Source of the DNA: Dokdonella sp041395345 | GTDB lineage: Bacteria > Pseudomonadota > Gammaproteobacteria > Xanthomonadales > Rhodanobacteraceae | Direction of reading: 5' to 3' | Length of the DNA: 64,000 nucleotides | Assembly: GCF_041395345.1 (NCBI RefSeq) | Contig: NZ_JAWLAR010000012.1 | Coordinates: 1-64,000 of the forward strand | Program-made: the position numbers and the translations under genes | Notes under the pieces: model-generated | Told to the model about the DNA's origin: nothing | Databases searched by the model: none | The model's input: the letters and a program-made list of their open reading frames with translations, nothing else | Part shown: one piece after another, positions 17,162 through 26,181 of the stretch | Position numbering within the stretch: position 1 is the first letter of the stretch | Layout: each line of letters opens with the position of its first letter

Positions 17162-18298
17162 ATGCGGGTACTTCATCTCGGCAAGTACTACGAGCCGCAT
17201 CGAGGCGGCATCGAACGCTACTTGCAGGATCTTGCCGAATGGACCGCCCGGGAGGGGCACTGCACAAGTGCCCTGGTCCATCAGTCGCCCGGCGACTGGC
17301 GCAGCTCCCATGGCCCGTACAACGGAGTCGAGCTGTGGCGCGCGGGATGCATCGCGGCTCCCCTGTACACGCCGATCAGCCCGACCTATCCGCTGCAACT
17401 TGGGCATGCGCTGAAAACGATCCGCCCTGACCTGCTCCACCTGCACATGCCGAACCCTTCGTGTTTCGCAGCCCTGTTCAGTCCGCGCGCGCGCGCGCTG
17501 CCGTGGATCGTGCACTGGCATGCCGACGTGTCCGCCGACATGCCGGATTGGCGCGTACGCATGGCCTATCGTCTGTACCAGCCGTTCGAGCGGTGGCTGC
17601 TCAAGCGTGCCGCGGCCATTGTCGCGACCTCGCAAGCCTATAGCGACGCCAGCGCCGCTCTCGCACCGTGGAAATCGAAAGTCAGAGTGGTCCCTCTCGG
17701 AATAAAGGATCGAAATCCGGTCCCGGGCACGGCTCCGGCCTGGCCGCCGGGAAGTGGACTGCGGATTCTCGGCGTTGGCAGGCTCAGTCACTACAAGGGG
17801 TTTGCACGACTGCTCGAAGCACTGGTCGAGCTGCCGGGGTGTCGGCTGGTACTGGTTGGCAATGGCGAACAGCGCGATTCCCTGCAAGCCATGGCCGTCA
17901 GGCTGGATATCGCGGCACGGGTGTCCTTCATTTCTGATTGCGAGGAGGCCGAACTGCAGGCCGCCTATGCCGACGCGGATCTGTTCGTATTGCCGTCCCT
18001 GGACAGAAGCGAGGCATTTGGACTGGTCCTGCTGGAAGCCATGCGGGCAGGCCTGGCTGTCGTGGCCTGCGATATCCCGGGATCAGGTGTCGGACAAGTT
18101 GTCGTCGACAACGAGACAGGAATTCTGGTCAGACCCGGCATCGCGGCGGATCTGGTTCAGGCCATTGCCCTGCTGGAGAACGATCCGGCTTCACGGGCTG
18201 CGATGGGTGCTGCAGGAAGACGTCGCTGGGAACAACGATTCACCCTTCAGCAGTCGGCGCAGTCGATTGTTCAGGTGTATCGCGATTGCTCAGGCTGA
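17162..18298 (+). CDS. Glycosyltransferase family 4
   Basis: A 378-residue GT-B retaining glycosyltransferase. The N-terminal half has the acceptor loop GKYYEPHRGGIERYLQDLA. The C-terminal half has GVGRLSHYKGFARLLEAL (the phosphate-binding R and K), LVGNGEQRDSL, and the donor motif SEAFGLVLLEAMRAG with the family E-x7-E at about residue 290-298. Likely adds a sugar in capsule, O-antigen or exopolysaccharide assembly; sugar and linkage cannot be told. Last gene of the three-gene operon. Its 3' end overlaps by 59 bases the 3' end of the large membrane protein on the other strand. Confidence 0.9.
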   Translation: MRVLHLGKYYEPHRGGIERYLQDLAEWTAREGHCTSALVHQSPGDWRSSHGPYNGVELWRAGCIAAPLYTPISPTYPLQLGHALKTIRPDLLHLHMPNPSCFAALFSPRARALPWIVHWHADVSADMPDWRVRMAYRLYQPFERWLLKRAAAIVATSQAYSDASAALAPWKSKVRVVPLGIKDRNPVPGTAPAWPPGSGLRILGVGRLSHYKGFARLLEALVELPGCRLVLVGNGEQRDSLQAMAVRLDIAARVSFISDCEEAELQAAYADADLFVLPSLDRSEAFGLVLLEAMRAGLAVVACDIPGSGVGQVVVDNETGILVRPGIAADLVQAIALLENDPASRAAMGAAGRRRWEQRFTLQQSAQSIVQVYRDCSG

Positions 18299-19679
18299 AC
18301 CCCACGATCAGCAAGGCCAGCAGTGAAAACACGGCCGGCACGATGTGCAGGATCAGGCGATTGGCGCTGGTGTAGTTTTCCGCCCAGGTCGACGCTTCGG
18401 TAAAGAAGAACAGCACAAACAGGAACAGCGCGCAGAGACCGAGCATCGCGCCAAGCGACCGCGCCATTCGGCTTTCCTGGAAAACGTGCCAGCGCAATGC
18501 CACGGCCAGCGGCAGCAGGTACCAGAGCAAATGCCAGTTGGGCAGCGTCAGCAAGCCGGACAGCATGGCCCGACCCACCGGTCTCCAATGAAGGTCCAGA
18601 GCCCCCAGCGCTGGAACAATCACTTCACCCCAGCTTGCGCGCACCCAGCCAAGACCGAGGATCGGTATCGCGAATCCGCCCAGGGCCAGGCCCAGCAGAG
18701 CGAGTAGCAGCGCTGCTGTGACAACCCACCAGCGAATCCGCTTGGGCAGCATGCTCAGGACTACGACCGAACTGAATATGGCGAGCCAGACCGCACCTTC
18801 CAGTTTGATCATCGGCAGTGTGGCCGCAAAAAGGCCTGCCAATACGAGCTGCCCAGGGGCGCGATCGTGCATCCAGCGCAACCAGCCGAGCACGGCCATG
18901 CCCAGTGCCGCCGCCAGCCAGAGGTCCGCATAGCCTGCCAGTGCGACATGGGCGCCCAGCAAAGGCAGGGAAACCAGGCCGTAGACCAGCAGCATGCACT
19001 GTTCCGGGCGTAGCCCGATTGCACGCCATTGACCATAGCTGGCCAGTCCGATCGAGGCGAGTACCCCGGTCCAGGCAAAATTGATCAATGGCTCGTTCCA
19101 GCCACCTGCGGCGCTGGCGAACCATATTTCGATCCACGCCAGCAGCTCCGGATAGTCCCAGATGGCGGCGGTACGCAGCGGTAGGTCAGGATTCGCAAGC
19201 CACTCCTGCATCGACACATAGGGAACGTAGTGACCGATCAGAAACCATGCCTTGGGCTTCACCGACCAGGCTGACCAGGCATCCCAGGGAAAGGTCGGGC
19301 GCAACAGCGCCTCGCTGCCCAGCACACCCAGCCGAAGCACGATGGCCGCCAGCAACGCCCACCACAACACACGGAGTGCAGGCGAAAGGCCTTGCTCCAG
19401 GAGAAGGAGTGATTTCCTGTTGCGCAGTTTCAAAGCCACTGCCCAGGCAAGAATGCCAATGCCCGCCAGCCATGGTGCCGTGTCGGAAAAGGCCTGTCGG
19501 GTGTCTTCTTGCGCAATGAACGAGGCAAGCCCGGCCACCAGAAACAACCCGAACAGGAATCCCGTGCCAAGAATTGCCGCGATGTCTCCTTGCGCGCGCA
19601 TACCCCGATTCAAGGCCAGACAAATTCCGGTGCCGGCAAACCACGGCAGAATCCAGGCGAGGATGTAGGCGAGACTCAC
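18240..19679 (-). CDS. Polytopic membrane protein, GT-C-like
   Basis: A 479-residue protein with about 11-13 hydrophobic helices along its whole length and little soluble sequence. An acidic/aromatic loop after the third or fourth helix (PTFPWDAWSAWSVKPKAW, then IWDYPELLAWIEIWF) resembles the first periplasmic loop of GT-C glycosyltransferases such as ArnT, where an Asp or Glu is catalytic. A lipid-linked sugar transferase is a reasonable guess, not shown. Its ATG overlaps the stop of the upstream gene (19676-20857), so the two are coupled. Its 3' end overlaps the converging GT4 gene. Confidence 0.78.
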   Translation of the reverse strand: MSLAYILAWILPWFAGTGICLALNRGMRAQGDIAAILGTGFLFGLFLVAGLASFIAQEDTRQAFSDTAPWLAGIGILAWAVALKLRNRKSLLLLEQGLSPALRVLWWALLAAIVLRLGVLGSEALLRPTFPWDAWSAWSVKPKAWFLIGHYVPYVSMQEWLANPDLPLRTAAIWDYPELLAWIEIWFASAAGGWNEPLINFAWTGVLASIGLASYGQWRAIGLRPEQCMLLVYGLVSLPLLGAHVALAGYADLWLAAALGMAVLGWLRWMHDRAPGQLVLAGLFAATLPMIKLEGAVWLAIFSSVVVLSMLPKRIRWWVVTAALLLALLGLALGGFAIPILGLGWVRASWGEVIVPALGALDLHWRPVGRAMLSGLLTLPNWHLLWYLLPLAVALRWHVFQESRMARSLGAMLGLCALFLFVLFFFTEASTWAENYTSANRLILHIVPAVFSLLALLIVGFSLSNRDTPEQSTAPTAEG

Positions 19680-20857
19680 GAGCCCTCTCCTACCTGGAAC
19701 ACGATCAACGGATCGCGGCGATAAATGATCTCTCCCGGCAGCCGCAAGCCGTCACCGTGCATGATCTTCCTCTGCGAATCGAAGCGCCAGCCGGCGGTAT
19801 CGTAGAGAACCACGATACTGCTTTCAGGCAAGGGCTGGTCTGGCGCTGTCGCCCGGGCTTGCGCCAGCACGCCCACATTCATCGGCAACAAGTGATAGAC
19901 CAGCCGCAGCACCGTGAAACTGGAAGCCGAGTGGACCAGAACGCGCGTATTGTCCGGCACGTCGCGCAGCGCCTGCTTGAGCTCGCGGGCTGTCTCGACA
20001 AGATCCTGATCCGCCGAGTGCAACTCGCGTTCGGGCCAGGAGAATCCGCTGTAGAGAACTTCGGTGGCCGAGTGTCGCCAGCGCAATCCGGAATGCCATT
20101 GCAGATCGAGCATCGTCCAGCCGACAAAGAGTGCGACGACCCCGACACGCAGCAATGCTGCACCACGCATCCTCAAGATCACGTACGACCAGAACAGGAT
20201 CAGGCCGACGGCCAGCATCACGCAGAGAATCAGGGACTGTGCACGCGGCGTGTCGGTATCGCGACCGAGTGCATGCACCGAACGCTGGCTCCACGGCCAC
20301 TGACCGGTCCAGTCCGTCAGGAGGGCAGAGAGGTCCCCCTGCCAGGAGCGCGAGTACAAGCTGGCACCCACCAGGGTAAACGGCTTGAAGCCCTGCATGG
20401 GAGGCACGATTTGCGGGGTCGGATATTCGGCAAAGGCCAACTCCGTGATGCGGCCCCTCCACTCCGGCACCGTGCCGAGATCGAACCAGGAGTCGCCATC
20501 ACGCGGCCATGGCAGCGAGACCACGGTGACGTCCTCGTCACCGACGCGCCGGAACACCAGAGAAAGCTCCAGGGTGTGCGGAAACTGACTGAAGTGATAG
20601 CGGAGAATGGTGTTCTCCGTGGCATCGACTCCATTGAGCACCACCGACTGCAACGCAGTCCGATCATCGCCCACTGCGCCGATGTTGAGCCGATCCTCGT
20701 CCTGGGCCGCGCCCCCCATCACCACCCGAAATTCGGAGCCTGCCCAGTTGCGCTGCTGTTGCGCGAATATCGGAGACTGCCAGTCGACGCCGGCCGCCCA
20801 CAGCAGCACCAGGCTCAGGCTGACAAGAACGGCACTGGCGAATAGCAGCCGTCTCAC
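19676..20857 (-). CDS. Membrane-anchored protein of unknown function, partner of the GT-C-like protein
   Basis: A 393-residue protein with an N-terminal hydrophobic helix (LLFASAVLVSLSLVLLWAAG) and a soluble region of about 180 residues. Two further helices (about 208-226 and 235-250) and a C-terminal soluble domain of about 140 residues follow. The middle reads like a periplasmic beta-rich domain and the end like a small alpha/beta domain (DNTRVLVHSASSFTVLRL, SSIVVLYDTAGWRF). No known motif. It starts inside the stop of the DUF455 gene and ends inside the start of the GT-C-like gene, so the three are one translationally coupled unit. Confidence 0.75.
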   Translation of the reverse strand: MRRLLFASAVLVSLSLVLLWAAGVDWQSPIFAQQQRNWAGSEFRVVMGGAAQDEDRLNIGAVGDDRTALQSVVLNGVDATENTILRYHFSQFPHTLELSLVFRRVGDEDVTVVSLPWPRDGDSWFDLGTVPEWRGRITELAFAEYPTPQIVPPMQGFKPFTLVGASLYSRSWQGDLSALLTDWTGQWPWSQRSVHALGRDTDTPRAQSLILCVMLAVGLILFWSYVILRMRGAALLRVGVVALFVGWTMLDLQWHSGLRWRHSATEVLYSGFSWPERELHSADQDLVETARELKQALRDVPDNTRVLVHSASSFTVLRLVYHLLPMNVGVLAQARATAPDQPLPESSIVVLYDTAGWRFDSQRKIMHGDGLRLPGEIIYRRDPLIVFQVGEGS

Positions 20858-21663
20858 GCGGCGAGGCTGCCAATGTGGACCAGTTCGGCGGCGCTGAATC
20901 CTGCCGCCCGGCGCGCCTCAAGATTGAACGGCCCGCGCAGACTTCCCTTCATGTGCAGCTCGAGCAGTGCAGCGAAGGTCGATTCGGGCTCCACACCTTC
21001 CTGCTCGCAGCACCAGGCGAACCAGCGTGAACCGGCAGCCACATGAGGCACTTCTTCGCGCAGGATGATTTCGAGAACGTCCGCGGTTGCGCTATCGCCC
21101 ACGCTGCGCAGCCTGTGGATCATGGCGGGTGTGACATCCAGTCCGCGCGCTTCGAGCACGCGTGGCACCAAAGCCATGCGCTGCAAACACGAATCGGCGG
21201 TCAGCACGGCCATTTCCCAGAGACCATTGTGGGCATCGAAGTCGCCATAGGCATGACCCAGCTCGCGCAATCTCTGCGTGAGCAGCCTGAAGTGGCGCGC
21301 TTCGTCTTCGGCGATGCCCACCCAGTCGGCGTAGTACGCCTCGGGCATGCCGCGAAACCGGTACACCGCATCGCAGGCAAGGTTGATCGCATTGAATTCG
21401 ATGTGGGCAATGGCGTGAACCAGCGCCGCCCTGCCCTCATCGCTGCCCAGCCCTCGCTGGGGAAGGTTGCGCGGCTCGATCAATCGAGGCAAGGCGGGCT
21501 TGCCGGGGTTGCCGATCGGTTCAGCGGAAGTGCCCTGGGCAGAGGCTTGCAGCTTCCCGGAACGGTAGTCGGCAGCCAGCTCGTGCGCCAGTGCCACTTT
21601 CTGATCCGGATCTGCGGATGCCAGACAGCGGTGGGCTGCTTCGAACAGGTCTTTCTTGGCCAC
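20854..21663 (-). CDS. Ferritin-like DUF455 family protein
   Basis: A 269-residue cytoplasmic protein of the DUF455 group, ferritin-like and distantly related to the tRNA hydroxylase MiaE. Likely di-iron ligands are visible: E in HAIAHIEFNAINL, E-x-x-H in IAEDEARHFRLL, and E-x-x-H in LREEVPHVAAG. The start is probably the GTG at 21663 (VAKKDLFEAAHRCL), preceded by GGGGAG. A longer frame up to 21753 has no family resemblance at its front. It leads the operon with two membrane proteins, a context that does not explain its chemistry. Substrate unknown. Confidence 0.85.
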   Translation of the reverse strand: MAKKDLFEAAHRCLASADPDQKVALAHELAADYRSGKLQASAQGTSAEPIGNPGKPALPRLIEPRNLPQRGLGSDEGRAALVHAIAHIEFNAINLACDAVYRFRGMPEAYYADWVGIAEDEARHFRLLTQRLRELGHAYGDFDAHNGLWEMAVLTADSCLQRMALVPRVLEARGLDVTPAMIHRLRSVGDSATADVLEIILREEVPHVAAGSRWFAWCCEQEGVEPESTFAALLELHMKGSLRGPFNLEARRAAGFSAAELVHIGSLAA

Positions 21664-21842
21664 CCCACCACTCCCCAGAAGGCAAAAAAAGCTGACATTG
21701 CTCAGCCGTACCCGATTCTGCCTCTTTCCTGCCCGGTTTGACAAAGCACCCATTCACAATCCAACAACGAAGCAGTAACGCGAGGGCAGCAATCGAAGCC
21801 TGCGACGTGTAGCGCGCTTTTTGCTTTGTCGCGCGGCAAGCT

Positions 21843-23321
21843 TCAGCCTGCCTGGCGTCGCTTGTCCTTGGCTTCGTCCGATCGCGAGAATTCCAGCTGG
21901 TCGAGGTAGGTGGGTTCGACGCCGGTCACGTACTCGCCGGAGAAGCAGGAGGCATCGAATTCCTGCAGCTTCTCGTTGCCCTCGGCGATCGATGCGACCA
22001 GGTCGGAAAGATCCTGAAAAACCAGCCAGTCTGCACCGAGCACCTTTTCGATTTCCGCTTCGGTTCTGCCATGAGCCACCAGTTCTGCTGCCGATGGCAT
22101 GTCAATGCCATAGATGTTCGGGTAGCGAACCGGCGGCGCGGCCGAAGCCAGGTAGACGTTCTTGGCACCGGCATCACGGGCCATCTGGATGATCTGGCGC
22201 GATGTTGTCCCACGGACGATCGAATCATCCACAAGCAGTACATTCTTGTTGCGGAACTCCAGCCCGATCGGATTGAGCTTGCGGCGAACGGATTTCACGC
22301 GCTCGCTTTGACCGGGCATGATGAACGTGCGTCCGATGTAGCGGTTCTTGACGAACCCGTCACGCATCGGCACACCCAGGACCTGAGCGAGGGATGAGGC
22401 CGCAGTCCTCGAGGTATCCGGTATCGGGATCACCGAATCAATGCCGTGGTCGGGCTTGAGCCGCAGAATCTTGGCCGCCAGTCGCTCGCCCATGCGCAGG
22501 CGCGCCTTGTACACCGAAACATCTTCGATCATCGAGTCCGGGCGAGCCAGGTAGACATATTCGAAGATGCAGGGCGCGTGCTTGACCGGCTCGGCGCATT
22601 GCCGCGTGAACAACTGTCCGTCTTGCGTGATCAGCACCCCTTCTCCCGGAGCGACATCACGCATCAGCCTGAAACCGAGAATATCGAAGGCGACCGATTC
22701 GGACGCCACGGCGTATTCCTTGCCGTCCGGCGTATCGCGCTCGCCCAGGACCAGCGGGCGAATGCCGTGCGGATCACGGAACGCAAGCAGCCCATAGCCG
22801 AGCACAAGTGCAACGACGGCGTAGCCGCCGACGCAGCGCTGGTGCACACCGGCAACCGCCTTGAACAGGTTGTCGCTGGACAGCGCCATGCGCTCCTGGA
22901 TCTGCAACTCGTGGGCCAGCACGTTGAGCAGGAATTCGGAATCCGAATCCGTATTGATGTGGCGGCGATCGTCTTCGAACATCTCTCGACGAAGCGTATC
23001 GGTATTGACCAGGTTGCCGTTGTGCGCCAAGGCGATGCCGTAGGGCGAATTCACATACAGCGGCTGGGCATCATTGCTGCCCTCCGAACCGGCTGTCGGA
23101 TAACGGCAATGACCGATACCGATATTGCCGCGCAAGCCAAGCATGTGTTCGCGCTGAAACACGTCCTGGACCAGTCCGTTGCCCTTGTGCAGACGCAGGC
23201 GCGAACCGTCGATCGTGGCGATTCCCGCCGCGTCCTGGCCGCGGTGTTGCAGCACCGTCAGCGCGTCATACAGCGCCGATGCGACTTCGGAGGTTCCGAC
23301 GATACCGATGATTCCACACAT
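21843..23321 (-). CDS. purF: Amidophosphoribosyltransferase
   Basis: A 492-residue class II glutamine amidotransferase that makes phosphoribosylamine from PRPP and glutamine, the first step of purine synthesis. It begins MCGIIGIVG, so Cys2 becomes the N-terminal nucleophile after Met removal; no propeptide is needed. GHCRYPTAGS and NSPYGIALAHNGNL belong to the glutaminase half. The PRPP-binding VLLVDDSIVRGTT lies near residue 360-372. It stands in the folC-dedD-cvpA-purF order known from E. coli, 8 bases after cvpA. Confidence 0.97.
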   Translation of the reverse strand: MCGIIGIVGTSEVASALYDALTVLQHRGQDAAGIATIDGSRLRLHKGNGLVQDVFQREHMLGLRGNIGIGHCRYPTAGSEGSNDAQPLYVNSPYGIALAHNGNLVNTDTLRREMFEDDRRHINTDSDSEFLLNVLAHELQIQERMALSSDNLFKAVAGVHQRCVGGYAVVALVLGYGLLAFRDPHGIRPLVLGERDTPDGKEYAVASESVAFDILGFRLMRDVAPGEGVLITQDGQLFTRQCAEPVKHAPCIFEYVYLARPDSMIEDVSVYKARLRMGERLAAKILRLKPDHGIDSVIPIPDTSRTAASSLAQVLGVPMRDGFVKNRYIGRTFIMPGQSERVKSVRRKLNPIGLEFRNKNVLLVDDSIVRGTTSRQIIQMARDAGAKNVYLASAAPPVRYPNIYGIDMPSAAELVAHGRTEAEIEKVLGADWLVFQDLSDLVASIAEGNEKLQEFDASCFSGEYVTGVEPTYLDQLEFSRSDEAKDKRRQAG

Positions 23322-23329
23322 GGTTCAGT

Positions 23330-23905
23330 TCACTGGGAAGTCGAGGGATTGGATTCCTGCACAACAGGTGCAGTGGTGTTGATCAGTGCGTCTGCCGCGG
23401 CTGGCACGGCCACGGCAGCAGGTTCCAGATAACGAGCAACACTTTCAGGCAAGTAGGATGTCACCCATTGCGCGCCATTGTCGAAAGTCGGCAGCATTTT
23501 CGATGTCTGCCACCAGTCGTCGCGCACCACGGGCGTGAATTTCATCAGCAAGACAACCAGTACCACCAACGCAAATCCGCGCACCAGGCCGAATACCATG
23601 CCGAGCAGGCGATCCGTACCGGACAATCCGCTGCCGTTGACCAGCTTGCGCATCAGATAGCTGACGATGGCACCACCAATCAGGACCGCGACGAAACACA
23701 GTGCGTAGCCAAGAAGAACACGCACTGACGGCACCGATATGGCGTTGGAAAACTGGTCTGCAAGGTGCGGGCCAAATGTCCATGCGACCCAGAATGCGAG
23801 CACCCAGCAAACCAGGGCCAGCACTTCGCCGATGAAACCTCGCCACAGACCCACCAGGATCGAGAGGGCCAGCGTCGCGATGATCGCGTAGTCAAACCAG
23901 TTCAT
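23330..23905 (-). CDS. cvpA: CvpA family inner-membrane protein
   Basis: A 191-residue protein with four predicted membrane helices (about 6-22, 29-45, 64-86, 103-124) and the family start NWFDYAIIATLALSILVGLWRGF. The segment SGTDRLLGMVFGLVRGF is the second conserved block. CvpA was named for colicin V production in E. coli and is linked to envelope stress; its molecular role is not settled. The C-terminal 40 residues are Ala/Val/Pro-rich and less conserved. It lies between dedD and purF with short gaps, so it should be co-transcribed with purF. Confidence 0.93.
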   Translation of the reverse strand: MNWFDYAIIATLALSILVGLWRGFIGEVLALVCWVLAFWVAWTFGPHLADQFSNAISVPSVRVLLGYALCFVAVLIGGAIVSYLMRKLVNGSGLSGTDRLLGMVFGLVRGFALVVLVVLLMKFTPVVRDDWWQTSKMLPTFDNGAQWVTSYLPESVARYLEPAAVAVPAAADALINTTAPVVQESNPSTSQ

Positions 23906-23915
23906 TGCACCGGAT

Positions 23916-24818
23916 TCATGGCTGGGTTACGACCAGTCCATCCACTTTCAGCTTGTCCTTGATGCGCCCGCGCAGGGCCTCGGCTCCGCTGCGATCGGCT
24001 TCCGGTCCGGCGCGAACCCGCCACAGCGTCTTGCCGCCCGCGTTCACCTCCTCGACAAATGCCGCGAATCCCGCGGCCTGCAAGCGGCCGCCGAGCTTGT
24101 TGGCGTCTTCCACGGTCGCGAACGCGCCGAGCTGAACAGCCCAGCCACCTGCGCGAGTCGCCGGCACTGCACTCGGCGGCGAATCGGCCTTGGCATCCCC
24201 TGCGAGGCTGACGACGCTGCTCGGCACGTCACTCTTCAGCTGCTTGATGCGTATGCGTGCCGCTTCGGCTTCGGCGCGATCGGCATACGGGCCGACCCGC
24301 ACGCGCTGCGCCGGTTTTCCCTTGAAATCGATGGCTTCGGAGAAGGCCGGAAATCCTGCGCGCTTGAGACTGGCAACGAGGTCATCGGCATTCTTGGACG
24401 AGGTATAGACGCCGAGATGCACCAGAAAGTCGCCGGTCGCAGCCTTGCCAGCCTCGATCTGAGCCGGCGTTGCCGGTTTCTCCGCTTGATCCGGCACGCT
24501 TGCCGGTTCTGGCTGGGGCTCGGCATTCGCAGGTTCCGGCATCGCTTCAACGCGAGGCGGCAGCTTGGTGTCGACGGTCGCCACCGGCTCTGCCGTTGCT
24601 GCCTGCTGCGCCGGCTGACGCGAAGGATCCTGATTCACTGCATCGACCGAAAGCACCCGCGTCTCGAACTCGCGGTCGGGCGGCGGCGGGATTTCCAGAT
24701 CGACGGTTGCCGATTCCTGCATCGGTCCACTGCCACTGAACAGCATGGGGACGAAAATGATGGCGAGCGCGATGAGGACGACGGCACCGAGTAGACGTTG
24801 TTTCAAGGCGGGTTCCAT
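23916..24818 (-). CDS. dedD: DedD-like cell-division protein with two SPOR domains
   Basis: A 300-residue bitopic protein: one membrane helix near the start (LLGAVVLIALAIIFVPMLF), a Pro/Glu/Ala linker to about residue 145, then two SPOR repeats. The first (about 148-218) runs FLVHLGVYTSSKNADDLVASL to RVRVGPYADRAEAEAA. The second (about 226-296) runs AVQLGAFATVEDANKLGGRL to RVRAGPEADRSGAEAL. SPOR domains bind denuded septal peptidoglycan, and DedD helps division in E. coli, where it has a single SPOR. The tandem arrangement is unusual. Gene order places it between folC and cvpA. Confidence 0.92.
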   Translation of the reverse strand: MEPALKQRLLGAVVLIALAIIFVPMLFSGSGPMQESATVDLEIPPPPDREFETRVLSVDAVNQDPSRQPAQQAATAEPVATVDTKLPPRVEAMPEPANAEPQPEPASVPDQAEKPATPAQIEAGKAATGDFLVHLGVYTSSKNADDLVASLKRAGFPAFSEAIDFKGKPAQRVRVGPYADRAEAEAARIRIKQLKSDVPSSVVSLAGDAKADSPPSAVPATRAGGWAVQLGAFATVEDANKLGGRLQAAGFAAFVEEVNAGGKTLWRVRAGPEADRSGAEALRGRIKDKLKVDGLVVTQP

Positions 24819-24876
24819 GGGAATGGGTACGCTGACGAGTCGCCGCGATTATACGCGTCCTGGACAATGGATACGT

Positions 24877-26163
24877 TCAGGCGGCTGGCAAGGCTCGGGA
24901 GGCAGCCATGCGCAAGGCGGCAGACGCCACAAAGAACGAGCCGAATGCGATGACCCGGTCATTCGGCCCGGCTTGGTCCAGTGCCTCGGCCAGCGCATCG
25001 GCAACGTTGACGTGCCTGGCACAGACATCGATCACACCCGAACTCTCCAGGCGCTGCGCCAGTGCTGACACGTCAAGTCCGCGTGAACTTTCTGCATCAA
25101 GCCCCGCCAGGTACCACGAGTCCACGACTTCTGACAACGGCCCGACAATGCCGATGATGTCCTTGTCAGCCAACGCGCCGAACAAGGCAATGTTGCGGCC
25201 CGCGGCGGGATGGCCGGCCAGCCACGCGGCAAGCACCTCCGCAGCCTGCGGATTGTGTGCAACATCAACGATCAGTTCCGGCTGCCCCGCGAAACGCTGC
25301 AGTCTTGCAGGTGCCTTCGCGCGGGCGACCCCGGCCCTGATGGCGTCAACTTTCCAGTCCAGTCGGTCAGCCAATGCATGCAGTGCGGCGACGGCCGCTG
25401 CGGCATTGGCCTGCTGGGAAGCCGAATCCAGCGATGTGGGCGGCAGCGACAGCCGTGTCGATCCCCTTGACCAGACCCAGCCGGCTTCGGTCGATTCGGC
25501 GTGATAGTCCCGTCCTGCCACGATGAGCTGCGAACCGATCCGTCTTGCCTCTGCAATCAGCCCCTGCGGAGGATCGCGATCACCGACAATGGCCGGGCGG
25601 CCCGGGCGGAATATTCCGGCCTTTTCCCGCCCAATGACTTCACGATCGTTGCCCAGCCAGTCTTCATGATCGAGCGCTACCGTGGTCACGATGGATGCGT
25701 CGGCATCGATCATGTTGACTGCATCGAGCCGGCCACCCAGCCCTACTTCAAGCAAGGCCACATCAAGCTCGTTCTCGGCGAACACGAGCAGGGCCGCCAG
25801 CGTGCCGAATTCGAAATAGGTCAGCGGAACTTCACCGCGCGCGACCTCGATTCGCTCGAATGCGGTCGTCAACTCCGCATCCGTGGCTTCGCGACCCTTC
25901 ATCCGGACACGCTCGTTGTAGCGAAGCAGATGCGGTGAGGTGAAGGCTCCGACCGTGTATCCAGCCGCGGCAAGCATCGCCTCCAGGAATGCCACGGTCG
26001 AGCCCTTGCCATTGGTGCCGCCAACCGTGATTACGACGCGAGCCGGCGCAGGCGCGCCAAGCGCCTTCCAGACAGTAGACACACGGTCGAGACCCAGCTC
26101 GATTTCGCGCGGATGAATGCGCAACTGCCAGTTCAGCCAGTCATCCAGGGTCCCGGGGAACAA
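24877..26163 (-). CDS. folC: Folylpolyglutamate synthase / dihydrofolate synthase
   Basis: A 428-residue Mur-ligase-type enzyme that adds glutamate to dihydropteroate and to folates. The ATP loop is VGGTNGKGSTVAFLEAML near residue 45-62, with FTSPHLLRYNERVR and DHEDWLGNDREVIGREKAGIFRPGRPAIVG following, all typical. Length matches the family. It begins the folC-dedD-cvpA-purF block; a 58-base gap to dedD could carry a weak internal promoter, but none is clear. Confidence 0.95.
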   Translation of the reverse strand: MFPGTLDDWLNWQLRIHPREIELGLDRVSTVWKALGAPAPARVVITVGGTNGKGSTVAFLEAMLAAAGYTVGAFTSPHLLRYNERVRMKGREATDAELTTAFERIEVARGEVPLTYFEFGTLAALLVFAENELDVALLEVGLGGRLDAVNMIDADASIVTTVALDHEDWLGNDREVIGREKAGIFRPGRPAIVGDRDPPQGLIAEARRIGSQLIVAGRDYHAESTEAGWVWSRGSTRLSLPPTSLDSASQQANAAAAVAALHALADRLDWKVDAIRAGVARAKAPARLQRFAGQPELIVDVAHNPQAAEVLAAWLAGHPAAGRNIALFGALADKDIIGIVGPLSEVVDSWYLAGLDAESSRGLDVSALAQRLESSGVIDVCARHVNVADALAEALDQAGPNDRVIAFGSFFVASAALRMAASRALPAA

Positions 26164-26181
26164 GGGGCGAGCCCGATCCGG

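Noticed and set aside
19574..20845. 423-codon plus-strand frame over two membrane-protein genes
   Set aside because: Overlaps two coupled membrane genes; its composition is typical of antisense frames.
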